DNA of 45,292 nucleotides from an uncultured Clostridium sp. (GTDB taxonomy: Bacteria; Bacillota; Clostridia; TANB77; CAG-508), in assembly GCA_946409935.1 (NCBI GenBank), contig CAMJYG010000017.1:1-45292 (forward strand), read 5' to 3'. The position numbers and the translations under genes were made by a program. This document shows positions 19,752-28,628 of the stretch, in pieces. Numbering within the stretch: the stretch's first letter is position 1; every line of letters begins with the position of its first letter. The notes under the pieces are model-generated. The model was not told the origin of the DNA. It was given only the letters and a program-made list of their open reading frames with translations, and made no database searches.

Positions 19752-20504
19752 CTAGATTTTAAATAATTCAAAATTTAATGCATCTGCACTAACTAATTTA
19801 AAATCTATTCCAAAATAATTTCCTTCTATTGCATCATTAATTGCCATTCCATGTAAATGTGCATAATAACATCTTTTAATATTATATTTTTTCATTATTT
19901 GTATAAATTCATTCATTTCATTATTATAAATGCTTTCTTTTGTTATTGGAGGATAATGCATAAATACAACTATTTCAAAATTATTATCAGAGCCCTTTTC
20001 AAATGCAGTAATATCTTCTTGCAATTTTTCATTTTCAATTATTTTTTGTGCTTGAATAATTGAAAACTCTAATCTCGAAACCTCTCTTTTTATTAATTTT
20101 TCATTGTCTCCTTCTTCTTTTTTACTCCACCCTCTTGTCCCTGCAATAATTATATTTTCAAATTTATATGCAGAATTATATACAAAATCTATATTTTCAA
20201 AATTATTTTCCTTTAAAAAAGCTTTCATACTTGTTACAGTTGTCCACCAATAATCATGATTTCCTTTTAAAAGAATTTTTTTACCTGGAAGAGAGTTTAA
20301 ATACATAAAATCTTTATATGTATTTTTTAAATATGTAGACCATGAAAAATCACCTGGTAATACTACTAGGTCATTTTCTGTTACAGTATTAATCCAATTA
20401 TTTCTTATTTTTTCTTCATGGCCTTCCCAATTATCGCCAAAAATTCCCATTGGTTTATTCTCATTAAACGATAAGTGTAGATCCCCTATTGTATAAATTG
20501 ACAT
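19752..20504 (-). CDS. Calcineurin-like metallophosphoesterase
   Basis: 250 residues. The metal-binding motifs are in order: GDLHL near residue 7, LPGDFSW near 50, GNHDYWW near 78, and HLHGMA near the C-terminus. The substrate cannot be told from sequence. It lies about 70 bases upstream of recG in the same direction, with its own ribosome site. Confidence 0.88.
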   Translation of the reverse strand: MSIYTIGDLHLSFNENKPMGIFGDNWEGHEEKIRNNWINTVTENDLVVLPGDFSWSTYLKNTYKDFMYLNSLPGKKILLKGNHDYWWTTVTSMKAFLKENNFENIDFVYNSAYKFENIIIAGTRGWSKKEEGDNEKLIKREVSRLEFSIIQAQKIIENEKLQEDITAFEKGSDNNFEIVVFMHYPPITKESIYNNEMNEFIQIMKKYNIKRCYYAHLHGMAINDAIEGNYFGIDFKLVSADALNFELFKI

Positions 20505-20575
20505 ATTACATTCCTTTCTCTCTTATGTGAATTTCTTATGCAGTCTCAGCTTGAAAGAGCATTTTTGAATTTTTT

Positions 20576-20734
20576 GTTACAATTCACAGCTGATAAAACT
20601 TTAAGCCCGCGCCAGCAATTACTATATAATTTTTTAGGAGGCAACCCAAGCGGTTATCGCTTGGAGGTGCCTGAAAAATTATATAGTAATTGCGCTAGGC
20701 AGGGCACACTATTTTAAAAGCTGTGAATTGTAAC
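20576..20734. repeat. 159-base cruciform element, TTACAATTCACAG family, copy 4
   Basis: The outer arms 20576-20591 and 20719-20734 (GTTACAATTCACAGCT) pair perfectly over 16 bp. Inside, CAATTACTATATAATTTTT pairs with AAAAATTATATAGTAATTG. At the tip AGGCA...TGCCT encloses CCAAGCG-GTTAT-CGCTTGG. GC-rich bulges (CCCGCGCC and GCGCTAGGCAGGGC) sit between the stems. It could be a mobile palindrome or a structured RNA. It fills the gap between tsaD and the phosphoesterase gene. Confidence 0.75.
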
Positions 20735-20794
20735 AATTTTTTTAATTTATAATGAGCTAGGAATCAAACTAGATTGACAGCATTGACAGTTTAA

Positions 20795-21792
20795 TTATAA
20801 TTTCAAATTAGGAACAGCATTTAAATTTAAATCGCTTATATTTCCAGAAATAAAATTATAATATCCAGCTGAAGCAATCATCGCAGCATTGTCTGTGCAT
20901 AATTTTAAGTCTGGCATATAAACTTTTATTCCACTTTTTTCTAATTCTAAGAATTCTTTTCTAATATACGAATTAGCAGAAACACCTCCTGCTAAAGCTA
21001 TTGTTTCTATTCCTGTTATTTTAATAGCCTTTTTCACATTTTCTAATAATGTTTCTGTAACATTCTTTTGAAAACTAGCACATAAATTTGCTTTATTAAT
21101 ATTGGGATTTTTATGATTTAAATTTATAACAGCAGTTTTTATTCCACTAAAACTAAAATCTAAAGTTTCTTCATCAAAATGAGTTTTTGGAAGCTCTATA
21201 TTTGCTTCTCCATTTTGTGCTAACTTATCAACCTTTGGTCCTCCTGGGTAACCGTAGTCCTACAACTCTAGCAACTTTATCAAATGCCTCTCCTATAGCA
21301 TCATCTCTTGTTTTTCCGAAGTACCTCAAATTTAGTATAATCTTTTACATTTATAATTTGAGTATTTCCACCAGACATCATTACACATAAAAAAGGTGGT
21401 TTCAATTCCTTATATGTTATATAATTTGCAGCAATATGACCTTGTATGTGATTTACTCCAACTAAAGGCTTATTAATAGCAAATGCCAATGCTTTCGCAT
21501 AAGAAAGCCCCACAAGCAAAGCTCCTACAAGTCCTGGTCCATAAGTTGGTGTAATAGCATCAACATCATTAAAATCAATTCCAGCTTCTTTTATCGCAAT
21601 TTTGGTAACCCTTGAAATAGCCTCTATGTGATTTCTCGAAGCTATTTCTGGCACAACTCCTCCATATTTTTCGTGTATAGGTATTTGTGTGTCTATTATA
21701 TTTGAAAGAATTTCTCTACCATTTTTTACAACTGATACAGAAGTTTCATCACAACTTGATTCTATTCCTAGAGTCAAAATCTCTTTACTCAT
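20795..21792 (-). CDS. tsaD: tRNA N6-adenosine threonylcarbamoyltransferase TsaD, read through two +1 shifts at CGG
   Basis: TsaD moves threonylcarbamoyl onto A37 of ANN-decoding tRNAs and is essential in most bacteria. Three reading frames in series spell one perfect family member. They run from [14 protein letters not shown] through [10 protein letters not shown] and MSGGNTQI, then [21 protein letters not shown], then [21 protein letters not shown] and [13 protein letters not shown]. Both joins are at zero-frame CGG codons (21316-21318 and 21252-21254), where skipping the C gives GGA and GGT. Total 331 residues, the normal length, with no gaps. I start at the ATG at 21792, about 11 bases after AAAGGAAT. 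Confidence 0.95.
21252..21254 (-). other. +1 frameshift site 5 (CTA CGG T), second in tsaD
   Basis: After the first shift the frame meets this CGG exactly in phase, 21 codons later. Skipping C gives GGT and the family sequence GYPGGP. Confidence 0.93.
21316..21318 (-). other. +1 frameshift site 4 (CTT CGG A), first in tsaD
   Basis: Codon 159 from the ATG at 21792. Skipping C gives GGA and the family sequence VLGKTRDDA. Confidence 0.93.
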
Positions 21793-21937
21793 TTTGTATT
21801 TCATTCCTTTCTTGCTCACTTTGAAAGCACACATAACATTCGAAAACTATTCCTTTACCTTAGCTCAACATTGTTTTTATAATTAATCAAGTTAGGAAGG
21901 AAAACGGAACTTAAGGTTTCTGAACTGTAAACAATAA

Positions 21938-22543
21938 CTATAATTTTTCTGTTTTAAAAGCCACATAACCTTCATATAAATAACTGTTATCTATACCCTT
22001 CATATATATTTCTCTATCCATTACTTTGTCAGTTAAACTTTGTTTTAATAATTCTTTAATTTCTACATCCTTAATAGGACTACGTTCCATTGCTAACAAA
22101 TAATCTGTTTTGTCAACTTTACTCCAATCAACAACTACATTTAATTGTTTTTTTAATATTAAATCTAGCCAAATTCTTGTACTTCTTCCATTACCTTCTC
22201 TAAATGGATGTATTATATTCATTTCAACATATTTTTCAATTATTTGATTATAATTTGATTGTTTCATTTTTTCTACATTACTAATTGCTTTATCTATATA
22301 TAAAATAGGAACAAATCTAAAATTACCCTTTGCAATGTTAACTTTTCGCAATTCACCAGCAAATTCGTATATATCTTCAAATAAATATTTATGAATTTTT
22401 TTTAAAGAATCAAACGTTCCTGGTTCTAAAGAATCTAAATATCCTGTTTCAAATAATTCTTTCGCCTTTTTTTTACTTATTTTTTCTTCTTCTCTTGCTA
22501 ATTCTGCTGGGTCAGTAATATTAAGCTTATTTTCCAAAATCAT
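21938..22543 (-). CDS. Fic family protein (probable AMP transferase)
   Basis: Fic proteins transfer AMP or related groups to protein hydroxyl groups. The 201-residue protein has the full active-site motif HPFREGNGRSTR near residue 112, with the catalytic His, the acidic residue and the Arg all present. The N-terminal half has the usual helices and FAGELRKVNIAKGNFRFVP, which forms the target-binding flap. No inhibitory (S/T)xxxE(G/N) helix is obvious. I start at the ATG at 22543, 7 bases after GGAGG. It follows the M50 protease gene closely. No antitoxin gene is seen beside it. Confidence 0.88.
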   Translation of the reverse strand: MILENKLNITDPAELAREEEKISKKKAKELFETGYLDSLEPGTFDSLKKIHKYLFEDIYEFAGELRKVNIAKGNFRFVPILYIDKAISNVEKMKQSNYNQIIEKYVEMNIIHPFREGNGRSTRIWLDLILKKQLNVVVDWSKVDKTDYLLAMERSPIKDVEIKELLKQSLTDKVMDREIYMKGIDNSYLYEGYVAFKTEKL

Positions 22544-22556
22544 TTTCATTCCTCCA

Positions 22557-23297
22557 TTATACTCCAAAAATAATTCTTGCTAAATTCATTACACCACTTA
22601 TTCCGGCTTGTATTATTGGAGAAATTATACTTCCTGCAATCCCAGTTACCCATGTAAGTACAAAAATAATATAAAAAATTTGCTCATTATTTGTAAACCA
22701 TTCTTTTGCTTTATATGGTAAAAAAGGCCTTATTATTTTTGAGCCATCAAGTGGTGGTAAAGGAATTAAATTGAATATTCCTAACCCCATATTCACAGAA
22801 ACAGTTGCATATAATAATGCTAAAATAATTCCACCTATAGTTGTTGATAAAAATTCTTCACTAGAAAATTTATATATTGCAAAATAAATTATTGAAAATA
22901 CTATAGCTAATAGAAAGTTCATTAATGGACCTGCAAGAGATACTATTGCTTCACCTTTTTCCATAGATATTTTCCTTGTATAATTTCTTGGATTTACATT
23001 TACTGGCTTTCCCCATCCAAAACCCGCAAAAATCATCATTGCAGTTCCTAAGGGGTCTAAGTGGTCAAATGGATTTAAACTTAATCTTCCCTCATTTTTT
23101 GCAGTATTATCTCCCAATTTATATGCTGCAAAACCATGAGCGAACTCATGAAATGTAATTGCAACTAAAACTCCTGGTATACAAAGCAAAAAATTAAATA
23201 GTTCTGCAGGATTATTCATATAATTTACAATTGATGATAATGCTAAAATTCCAATTAATATATATATCATTCTTTTATCAAATGTGAAACTAAACAT
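22557..23297 (-). CDS. Site-2 protease family (M50) membrane metalloprotease
   Basis: 246 residues with about six membrane helices. The zinc motif HEFAHG lies in the second hydrophobic region near residue 47, and the second metal ligand in NLIPLPPLDGSKI near residue 180. This small form resembles the YwhC-type family of unknown substrate, not the sporulation protease SpoIVFB. One CGG triplet lies out of frame. The fic gene begins 13 bases after its stop. Confidence 0.9.
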   Translation of the reverse strand: MFSFTFDKRMIYILIGILALSSIVNYMNNPAELFNFLLCIPGVLVAITFHEFAHGFAAYKLGDNTAKNEGRLSLNPFDHLDPLGTAMMIFAGFGWGKPVNVNPRNYTRKISMEKGEAIVSLAGPLMNFLLAIVFSIIYFAIYKFSSEEFLSTTIGGIILALLYATVSVNMGLGIFNLIPLPPLDGSKIIRPFLPYKAKEWFTNNEQIFYIIFVLTWVTGIAGSIISPIIQAGISGVMNLARIIFGV

Positions 23298-23361
23298 TTT
23301 TTATAATTCCTTTCTTAGAAACATAAATTTGGTCAATTACTTATACTTAATTTCATATACT

Positions 23362-23547
23362 GCTCATTATGGATTAAAAAATTTTCAAAAACGCTCGTTC
23401 AAGTTAAGACTGCGTAAGAAATTCACATAAATTTTATGGCTCCCTTCCATTTTCTACGAAAATGAACTCTTTCCATAAAATTTATTAGAATTTCTAACTT
23501 GCTCACTTTCAATTCGCTTTTTTCAAATTTTTTAATCCATAATGAGC
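23362..23547. repeat. 186-base multi-stem palindromic element
   Basis: The outer arms 23362-23394 and 23516-23547 (GCTCATTATGGATTAAAAAA) pair over about 32 bases with few mismatches. Inner arms 23417-23439 and 23473-23495 also pair, CAAGTTA/TAACTTG lies between them, and CATTTTC-TAC-GAAAATG caps the structure. It occupies most of the gap between the debranching enzyme and the M50 gene. Fragments with a similar end occur near 17565 and 20745. Confidence 0.75.
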
Positions 23548-23590
23548 CAAAATGTAACACTAAAAACAAGTGTCATCATTGACCTAATAT

Positions 23591-25633
23591 TTATTTTTCT
23601 AAAATTATTCTAATTATTTCAGACACACTCCAAGCTTGACTAATTGTACCTTTTGGCAATTGTGGCTTTTTAGAATCATATATTTCTGCGATGCTGCCTA
23701 TACAGCCATTTTTTAAAATCTCTTCAGCAAATGTTTTAGTAGTACTATCTACTAATTTTTGTATTTTATCTTTAATATCTTCTTTTTCTGCTGATTTTTT
23801 TGTTGCCTTCAAAATATTTTTTAAAGAATTATAATATAATCCTAACAGCCAAGGCCAAGTAATACCCTGATGATAACTACTATCTCTTTGTTTACCATCG
23901 CCTTCATATATTTCTACATAATCTAGTTCACCTTTTGCCAAAGTTTTTAAACCATATGGATTTAAAAGTTTTTTCTCTACAATATCTATCATGTTTTCCG
24001 CTTCCACAGATGTAGGATCTATTACAGGATATGTTAAGCTAAGCGCAAATAATTGATTTGGTCTTATCTTGTCATCTCCTAAAACATCATACAGACATTG
24101 TTTTTCTTCGTTATAAAACTTGCTATTAAAAGATTTTTTGCATTTTTCAGCAATTTTTTTGTAATCTTTTGCTTTAATAATATGTCCAAATTTTTTTGCT
24201 AAAGCCGACATTATCATGTTTGCATTATACCACATTGCATTTATCTCAACAGCTTTTCCATTTCTAGGTGTAATTGCAATTCCATCATATTTAGCATCCA
24301 TCCATGTATTTTGGGTATCCTCTGTTCCTGAAATAATTAACCCATCTTCATCTAAATAAATATTATTATCATCAACATCTATTTTGTGGCAATAATTTTC
24401 TATAATGTCTTCTAGTTTAGAATATAGCTCTTCTTTGACAAATTTGTAATCACCTGTATAATCTATATATTTTTGTATCTGTTCGAATAATAATAAAGAA
24501 GCATCCACACTATTATATAATGGTCTATTATCATAACCAGAATACCCATTAGGGACTAAACCATATTTTATATCTCTTACCATAGTTTTTAATACTTCTT
24601 TTGCAATTTCAAATCTCTTTGGAATTAATAGTAATCCTTCAAAAGATATTAAACTATCTCTTCCCCAATCTAAAAACCATGGGTAACCAGCAATTATAGT
24701 ATGTAAACCAAAATTAGGTCTATATACTATAAAACTATCCGCTGCAATTAGATATGCTTTTATTAACTCGTCTTTTTCTAACTCCTTTTTAGTCTTTTTA
24801 TTTTTTCTATAATCAATTAATAAAGATTCGTTAAATAATTCTCCAAGTCTAATAATTTCTTTGTTAATAATTCTTCTTACATTTTTTTCTTCAATATTTT
24901 CTTCCATTGAACACACAAAAGATATTTCTTTTTCTTCATTAGCTTGAATTTCAACCTCATACACACCTGGTACATAATGATTTTCTTCAGGATAAAACCC
25001 TCTTTTTTCTTCCTCAATATAAAACATATTTGAAAAAATATCATTATCATGTTTTATATATTCACCTTCTGATAGGTTCATATATATAGGAGTTTGAGCA
25101 TTTCCATCAACAATTAATTTCACTTTATTTTTATTTATATTTTGGTAAACATCAAAAATATGATTTGTATTCATTTGATGAAAATCCCTAAAATTTATAA
25201 TTGGTGCAAGTGTAAGTTTAGATTTTTCACTACCATTTTTTATTTTATAATATACTCCTACCGTGTTATGTCCATATTCCATACATATAATTTTAGTTAT
25301 TTCAACTTGTCCAATTTTGTATTTAAAAAGTGGAACATATTCTTTTTCAAATTCTTCTTGATATTTGTATCCATCTGAAATATAGTTTTTACATACATTT
25401 GTATATAAATTATGTTTTTCTCCATTAATTTCAATACTTTCATCTAATTTTGATAATACTAAATACCTTCTAGCAGGTGGAGTTAATGGAGCTATTAATA
25501 AACCATGATATTTTCTAGTGTTTGCTCCAATAATAGTAGAGGAACTATATCCTCCTATGCCATTTGTTATAATCCATTCCTTTTGTAGACCTTCTTCCAA
25601 ATTTAAATTTTCCTTAGTAAATTTCATATTCAT
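23591..25633 (-). CDS. Glycogen debranching enzyme (amylo-alpha-1,6-glucosidase)
   Basis: 680 residues. The N-terminal domain begins with the family signature WIITNGIGGYSSSTI, followed by NTRKYHGLLIAP. The C-terminal (alpha/alpha)6 catalytic domain has GYPWFLDWGRDSLI near residue 318, holding the catalytic Asp, and YHQGITWPWLLG near residue 590. It hydrolyses alpha-1,6 branch points of glycogen in the cytoplasm. It follows yvcK in the same direction after about 40 bases. All four CGG triplets are out of frame. Confidence 0.93.
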   Translation of the reverse strand: MNMKFTKENLNLEEGLQKEWIITNGIGGYSSSTIIGANTRKYHGLLIAPLTPPARRYLVLSKLDESIEINGEKHNLYTNVCKNYISDGYKYQEEFEKEYVPLFKYKIGQVEITKIICMEYGHNTVGVYYKIKNGSEKSKLTLAPIINFRDFHQMNTNHIFDVYQNINKNKVKLIVDGNAQTPIYMNLSEGEYIKHDNDIFSNMFYIEEEKRGFYPEENHYVPGVYEVEIQANEEKEISFVCSMEENIEEKNVRRIINKEIIRLGELFNESLLIDYRKNKKTKKELEKDELIKAYLIAADSFIVYRPNFGLHTIIAGYPWFLDWGRDSLISFEGLLLIPKRFEIAKEVLKTMVRDIKYGLVPNGYSGYDNRPLYNSVDASLLLFEQIQKYIDYTGDYKFVKEELYSKLEDIIENYCHKIDVDDNNIYLDEDGLIISGTEDTQNTWMDAKYDGIAITPRNGKAVEINAMWYNANMIMSALAKKFGHIIKAKDYKKIAEKCKKSFNSKFYNEEKQCLYDVLGDDKIRPNQLFALSLTYPVIDPTSVEAENMIDIVEKKLLNPYGLKTLAKGELDYVEIYEGDGKQRDSSYHQGITWPWLLGLYYNSLKNILKATKKSAEKEDIKDKIQKLVDSTTKTFAEEILKNGCIGSIAEIYDSKKPQLPKGTISQAWSVSEIIRIILEK

Positions 25634-25672
25634 ACCTCTTTTTCTATTTTACTTTTGTTTTGCCTATAAATT

Positions 25673-27367
25673 CTAATTAGTTTTTAATCTTCTCCCTCTT
25701 GCACTTTTAGGTTTTATGTTTTTAGCTTCTTTTTTATCTTTTTCTTTTTTATCTCTTTCAGTTCTTGAATGTACGCCTCTAGCTCTATTATTTTCTCTCT
25801 GTTTTCTTATATTCTTTACTTCATTCTCTTCTTTTTCTTCGCTTTTTATATTTAGTTCATTTTTTATGTAACTCTCATTATCTTTTAATTTTAGTTTTTC
25901 ATCTGCCTGTTTAATAGATGCTATTCTTTCACTATATTTGTTACTAAATTTACTCTTTCCCTTTTTTTCAATTGCTTTTTTAGGATTTTTTTGTGCTTTT
26001 TTTTCTTTTCTAACCATTGATTTTTTTATTTTATTTATTCTTTTTTCTTCTCTTAATTTTGTATTTAACATTAGATATTCTGGATCATTTTGTTTATCTT
26101 GATATTTTAAATCGTCACATATTAATTCTATTATAGAAGAAGCAACTAAACTTGGGTCATGCCTAATGTAACCATCATCTATAATTGATAAATTTCTTTG
26201 TAAAAATTTTATTCCTTTAACTTTATCTATATTTTGTTCTACTAAATCTTGTCCTTCAACATTATATTTTTTTATAAACTCTGGAACAATCTCTCCAGTA
26301 TCATAAATACAATAATCTATAAGACCGTTTCCACAATGTTCAATTATTGCATTTAGATGGTCAGAAACACTATAGCCATCTGTTTGTCCTGGTTCTGTCA
26401 TTATGTTGCTTATATAAACCTTGATAGCTGTAGACTCTTTAATAGCCTTTGTTACACCATTTACCAATAAATTTGGTATAACATTTGTATATAAACTTCC
26501 AGGCCCAATAATAATACAATCCGCATTTTTTATTGCTTCAATAACACCTGGAGCTGGTCTACAATTTGATGGGTTTAATAAGATTCTATTTATTTTTGTA
26601 ACTTTTTCTGATACAACTTCTGGAATTCTTGATTTTTCTTCAACTATATAACCATTTGCTAATTCTGCAACTATTTTCATTTCTTCAAGAGTAACAGGCA
26701 ATACTTTTCCTACCATATTAATTATTTCATTACTTTTAATTATAGAATCCTCGAAATTTCCATTTATATCTTTCATTGCTGAAAAATAAATGTCTGAAAA
26801 TTTAATTCCATTTAATCTACCTTTTTTAAATTGATAATTAAACAATTTACCTATTTGACCATCTTTTGAAGCTAAAGAAACTATACTATCTTTTACATCA
26901 TCTAATGGCAATACCTCTAACTCTCTTCTGGAAAGTGTTTCACCTTCTCCATAATCAGAAATTGTAACAATAGCAGTTAAGTTACTTGTATAATGTTTAA
27001 GTCCTGAAAGAACAGTATTTAGACCTGTTCCTCCTCCTATCACAACAATATTTGGTCCTTTATCATATATGTTTCTATTAAAAATTAAAGATTTTACATT
27101 TATATTCTTTTTATTTTCCATTCTTTCATCTGTAGCTTCAATTAAAACCTCTAACGTCCTTTTATTCAAGAAAACCAAGCCTATTACAATAGCTAAAAAA
27201 CCTGCTACAAATATTGCAACTACCTTTCCAACTTCTTCAAAAGATATTTCCTTCATAACAATTATTTCAGCTAAACCATAACAAGCAAGTATAATACCTA
27301 TTAAAATTAAAAACATCCATCTCTTCATTTTGTTACTTGATTTAAACCATTGCATAAATCCCTTCAT
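25673..27367 (-). CDS. yvcK: YvcK/GlmR-family protein with membrane anchor and basic tail
   Basis: YvcK binds UDP-sugars and links carbon supply to wall synthesis. 564 residues. Two N-terminal membrane helices (about residues 17-68) precede the YvcK domain (IGGGTGLNTVL near residue 110, IGPGSLYTNVIPNLLV, NIMTEPGQTDGYS). An extremely charged tail of about 140 residues ends the protein. The usual nucleotide-sugar loop (DDGGSSGRLR in B. subtilis) reads DYGEGETLSRR here, and GHSLGN is not recognisable. Ligand binding may therefore differ. Three bases separate it from murB. Confidence 0.88.
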   Translation of the reverse strand: MKGFMQWFKSSNKMKRWMFLILIGIILACYGLAEIIVMKEISFEEVGKVVAIFVAGFLAIVIGLVFLNKRTLEVLIEATDERMENKKNINVKSLIFNRNIYDKGPNIVVIGGGTGLNTVLSGLKHYTSNLTAIVTISDYGEGETLSRRELEVLPLDDVKDSIVSLASKDGQIGKLFNYQFKKGRLNGIKFSDIYFSAMKDINGNFEDSIIKSNEIINMVGKVLPVTLEEMKIVAELANGYIVEEKSRIPEVVSEKVTKINRILLNPSNCRPAPGVIEAIKNADCIIIGPGSLYTNVIPNLLVNGVTKAIKESTAIKVYISNIMTEPGQTDGYSVSDHLNAIIEHCGNGLIDYCIYDTGEIVPEFIKKYNVEGQDLVEQNIDKVKGIKFLQRNLSIIDDGYIRHDPSLVASSIIELICDDLKYQDKQNDPEYLMLNTKLREEKRINKIKKSMVRKEKKAQKNPKKAIEKKGKSKFSNKYSERIASIKQADEKLKLKDNESYIKNELNIKSEEKEENEVKNIRKQRENNRARGVHSRTERDKKEKDKKEAKNIKPKSARGRRLKTN

Positions 27368-27370
27368 GTT

Positions 27371-28303
27371 CTAATAATCCTCCCCAACAATTTCTACTTC
27401 TAATTCTATTTTTTTTCCAAATTTCTTATATATTTCATCTTTTATGTAATTTACTAATTCAATAACATCTTTTGCAGTTGCATTTCCTTTGTTAATAATA
27501 AAACCACTATGTTTTGTAGAAACCATTGCATCTCCTATACTGTAGCCCTTTAATCCTGCCTCATCTATAAGTTTTGCAGTTATAAAATCATTTCCTCTTT
27601 TAAATGTACTTCCAGCACTTGGATATTCTATTGGTTGCTTTTCTTTTCTTGAATTTAAATAATGTGTCATTTTATTTTTTATTTCTTCTTTTTTTCCTTT
27701 AGTTAAATTCATTTTAACTTTTGTAATAATATATTTTTCTGTTTTAAATATACTTGTTCTATAATCTAATTTAAGTTCTTCTTTGTTAAATGTTCTTTCA
27801 TTTCCATCATAGTCAATTGCAGTTACCTCTTCCACAATATCCTTCATTTCTTTTCCATAAGCACCTGCATTCATTTTTATTGCTCCACCAATAGTTCCCG
27901 GAATTCCTGATAATTCTTCAAATCCAGATAATTCATTTTGTAAAAAAATTTGTGCTAATTTACCAATTTTACATCCCGCTTCTGCTATTACCTGAATATT
28001 AGACCCATTTTCTATTTGTTCACATTTTTCAAATTTAATTTCTAATGTAATTCCTTCTATTCCTCCATCTAATACTAGTAAATTGCTTCCATTTGCAATT
28101 ATTGTGATTTTTATATTGTTTTTTTTAGCAAATTTTAATATTTCTTTTAACTCAGAAATGCTTATTACTTTTATTAAACATTGTGCTGGTCCACCTATTT
28201 TAAATGTAGTATGCTTTTTCATTGGTTCATTAAAAAGAATTCTTTCTTTTTCTATTTTTAAATCTGATTGTTCTATCATTTTTTGTATGTCCAATAGCAT
28301 CAC
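27371..28303 (-). CDS. murB: UDP-N-acetylenolpyruvoylglucosamine reductase MurB
   Basis: A flavoenzyme that makes UDP-MurNAc for peptidoglycan. 310 residues, type II MurB. The FAD-binding domain has NGSNLLVLDGGI near residue 80 and SGIPGTIGGAIKMNAGAYG near residue 135. YPSAGSTFKRG near residue 228 holds the catalytic Ser. HSGFIINKGNATA is the C-terminal signature. It probably heads an operon murB-yvcK-debranching enzyme, linking wall precursor synthesis with carbon metabolism. Confidence 0.97.
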   Translation of the reverse strand: MMLLDIQKMIEQSDLKIEKERILFNEPMKKHTTFKIGGPAQCLIKVISISELKEILKFAKKNNIKITIIANGSNLLVLDGGIEGITLEIKFEKCEQIENGSNIQVIAEAGCKIGKLAQIFLQNELSGFEELSGIPGTIGGAIKMNAGAYGKEMKDIVEEVTAIDYDGNERTFNKEELKLDYRTSIFKTEKYIITKVKMNLTKGKKEEIKNKMTHYLNSRKEKQPIEYPSAGSTFKRGNDFITAKLIDEAGLKGYSIGDAMVSTKHSGFIINKGNATAKDVIELVNYIKDEIYKKFGKKIELEVEIVGEDY

Positions 28304-28628
28304 GTCCTTTAAAGTTTTCTCTTGCTATTTTATTTATTGTTTTATAAAAAATTCTTGTTATTTCAAAAGCTTTCTATACTATATCATATTTCTTGTTATT
28401 TTACAACAAATTTTATGAATTACCTTTATTTTAAAGTTACAGTTCAGTAACATTTTAAAATAAAAATAGTTGACCATGGTAATTTCATCGATTATTACAA
28501 AATTGTAACAAAACAGATTACAGATAGTGTTACTTAACTTTAAAAAATAATCATAAATATAAATTTTAAAAATATAAATATTATAGGAAATAGTTACATT
28601 CCTATTGTATAACAGAAAGGATTTAAAA
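28304..28628. other. Divergent intergenic region between murB and ylbJ
   Basis: AT-rich, with GTTACAGTTCAGTAAC at 28438 (an imperfect palindrome similar to sequences near 1908 and 21915) and a small hairpin (ATAGGA...TCCTAT) at about 28583-28605. Promoters for both genes should lie here, but none is clear enough to call. Confidence 0.4.
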
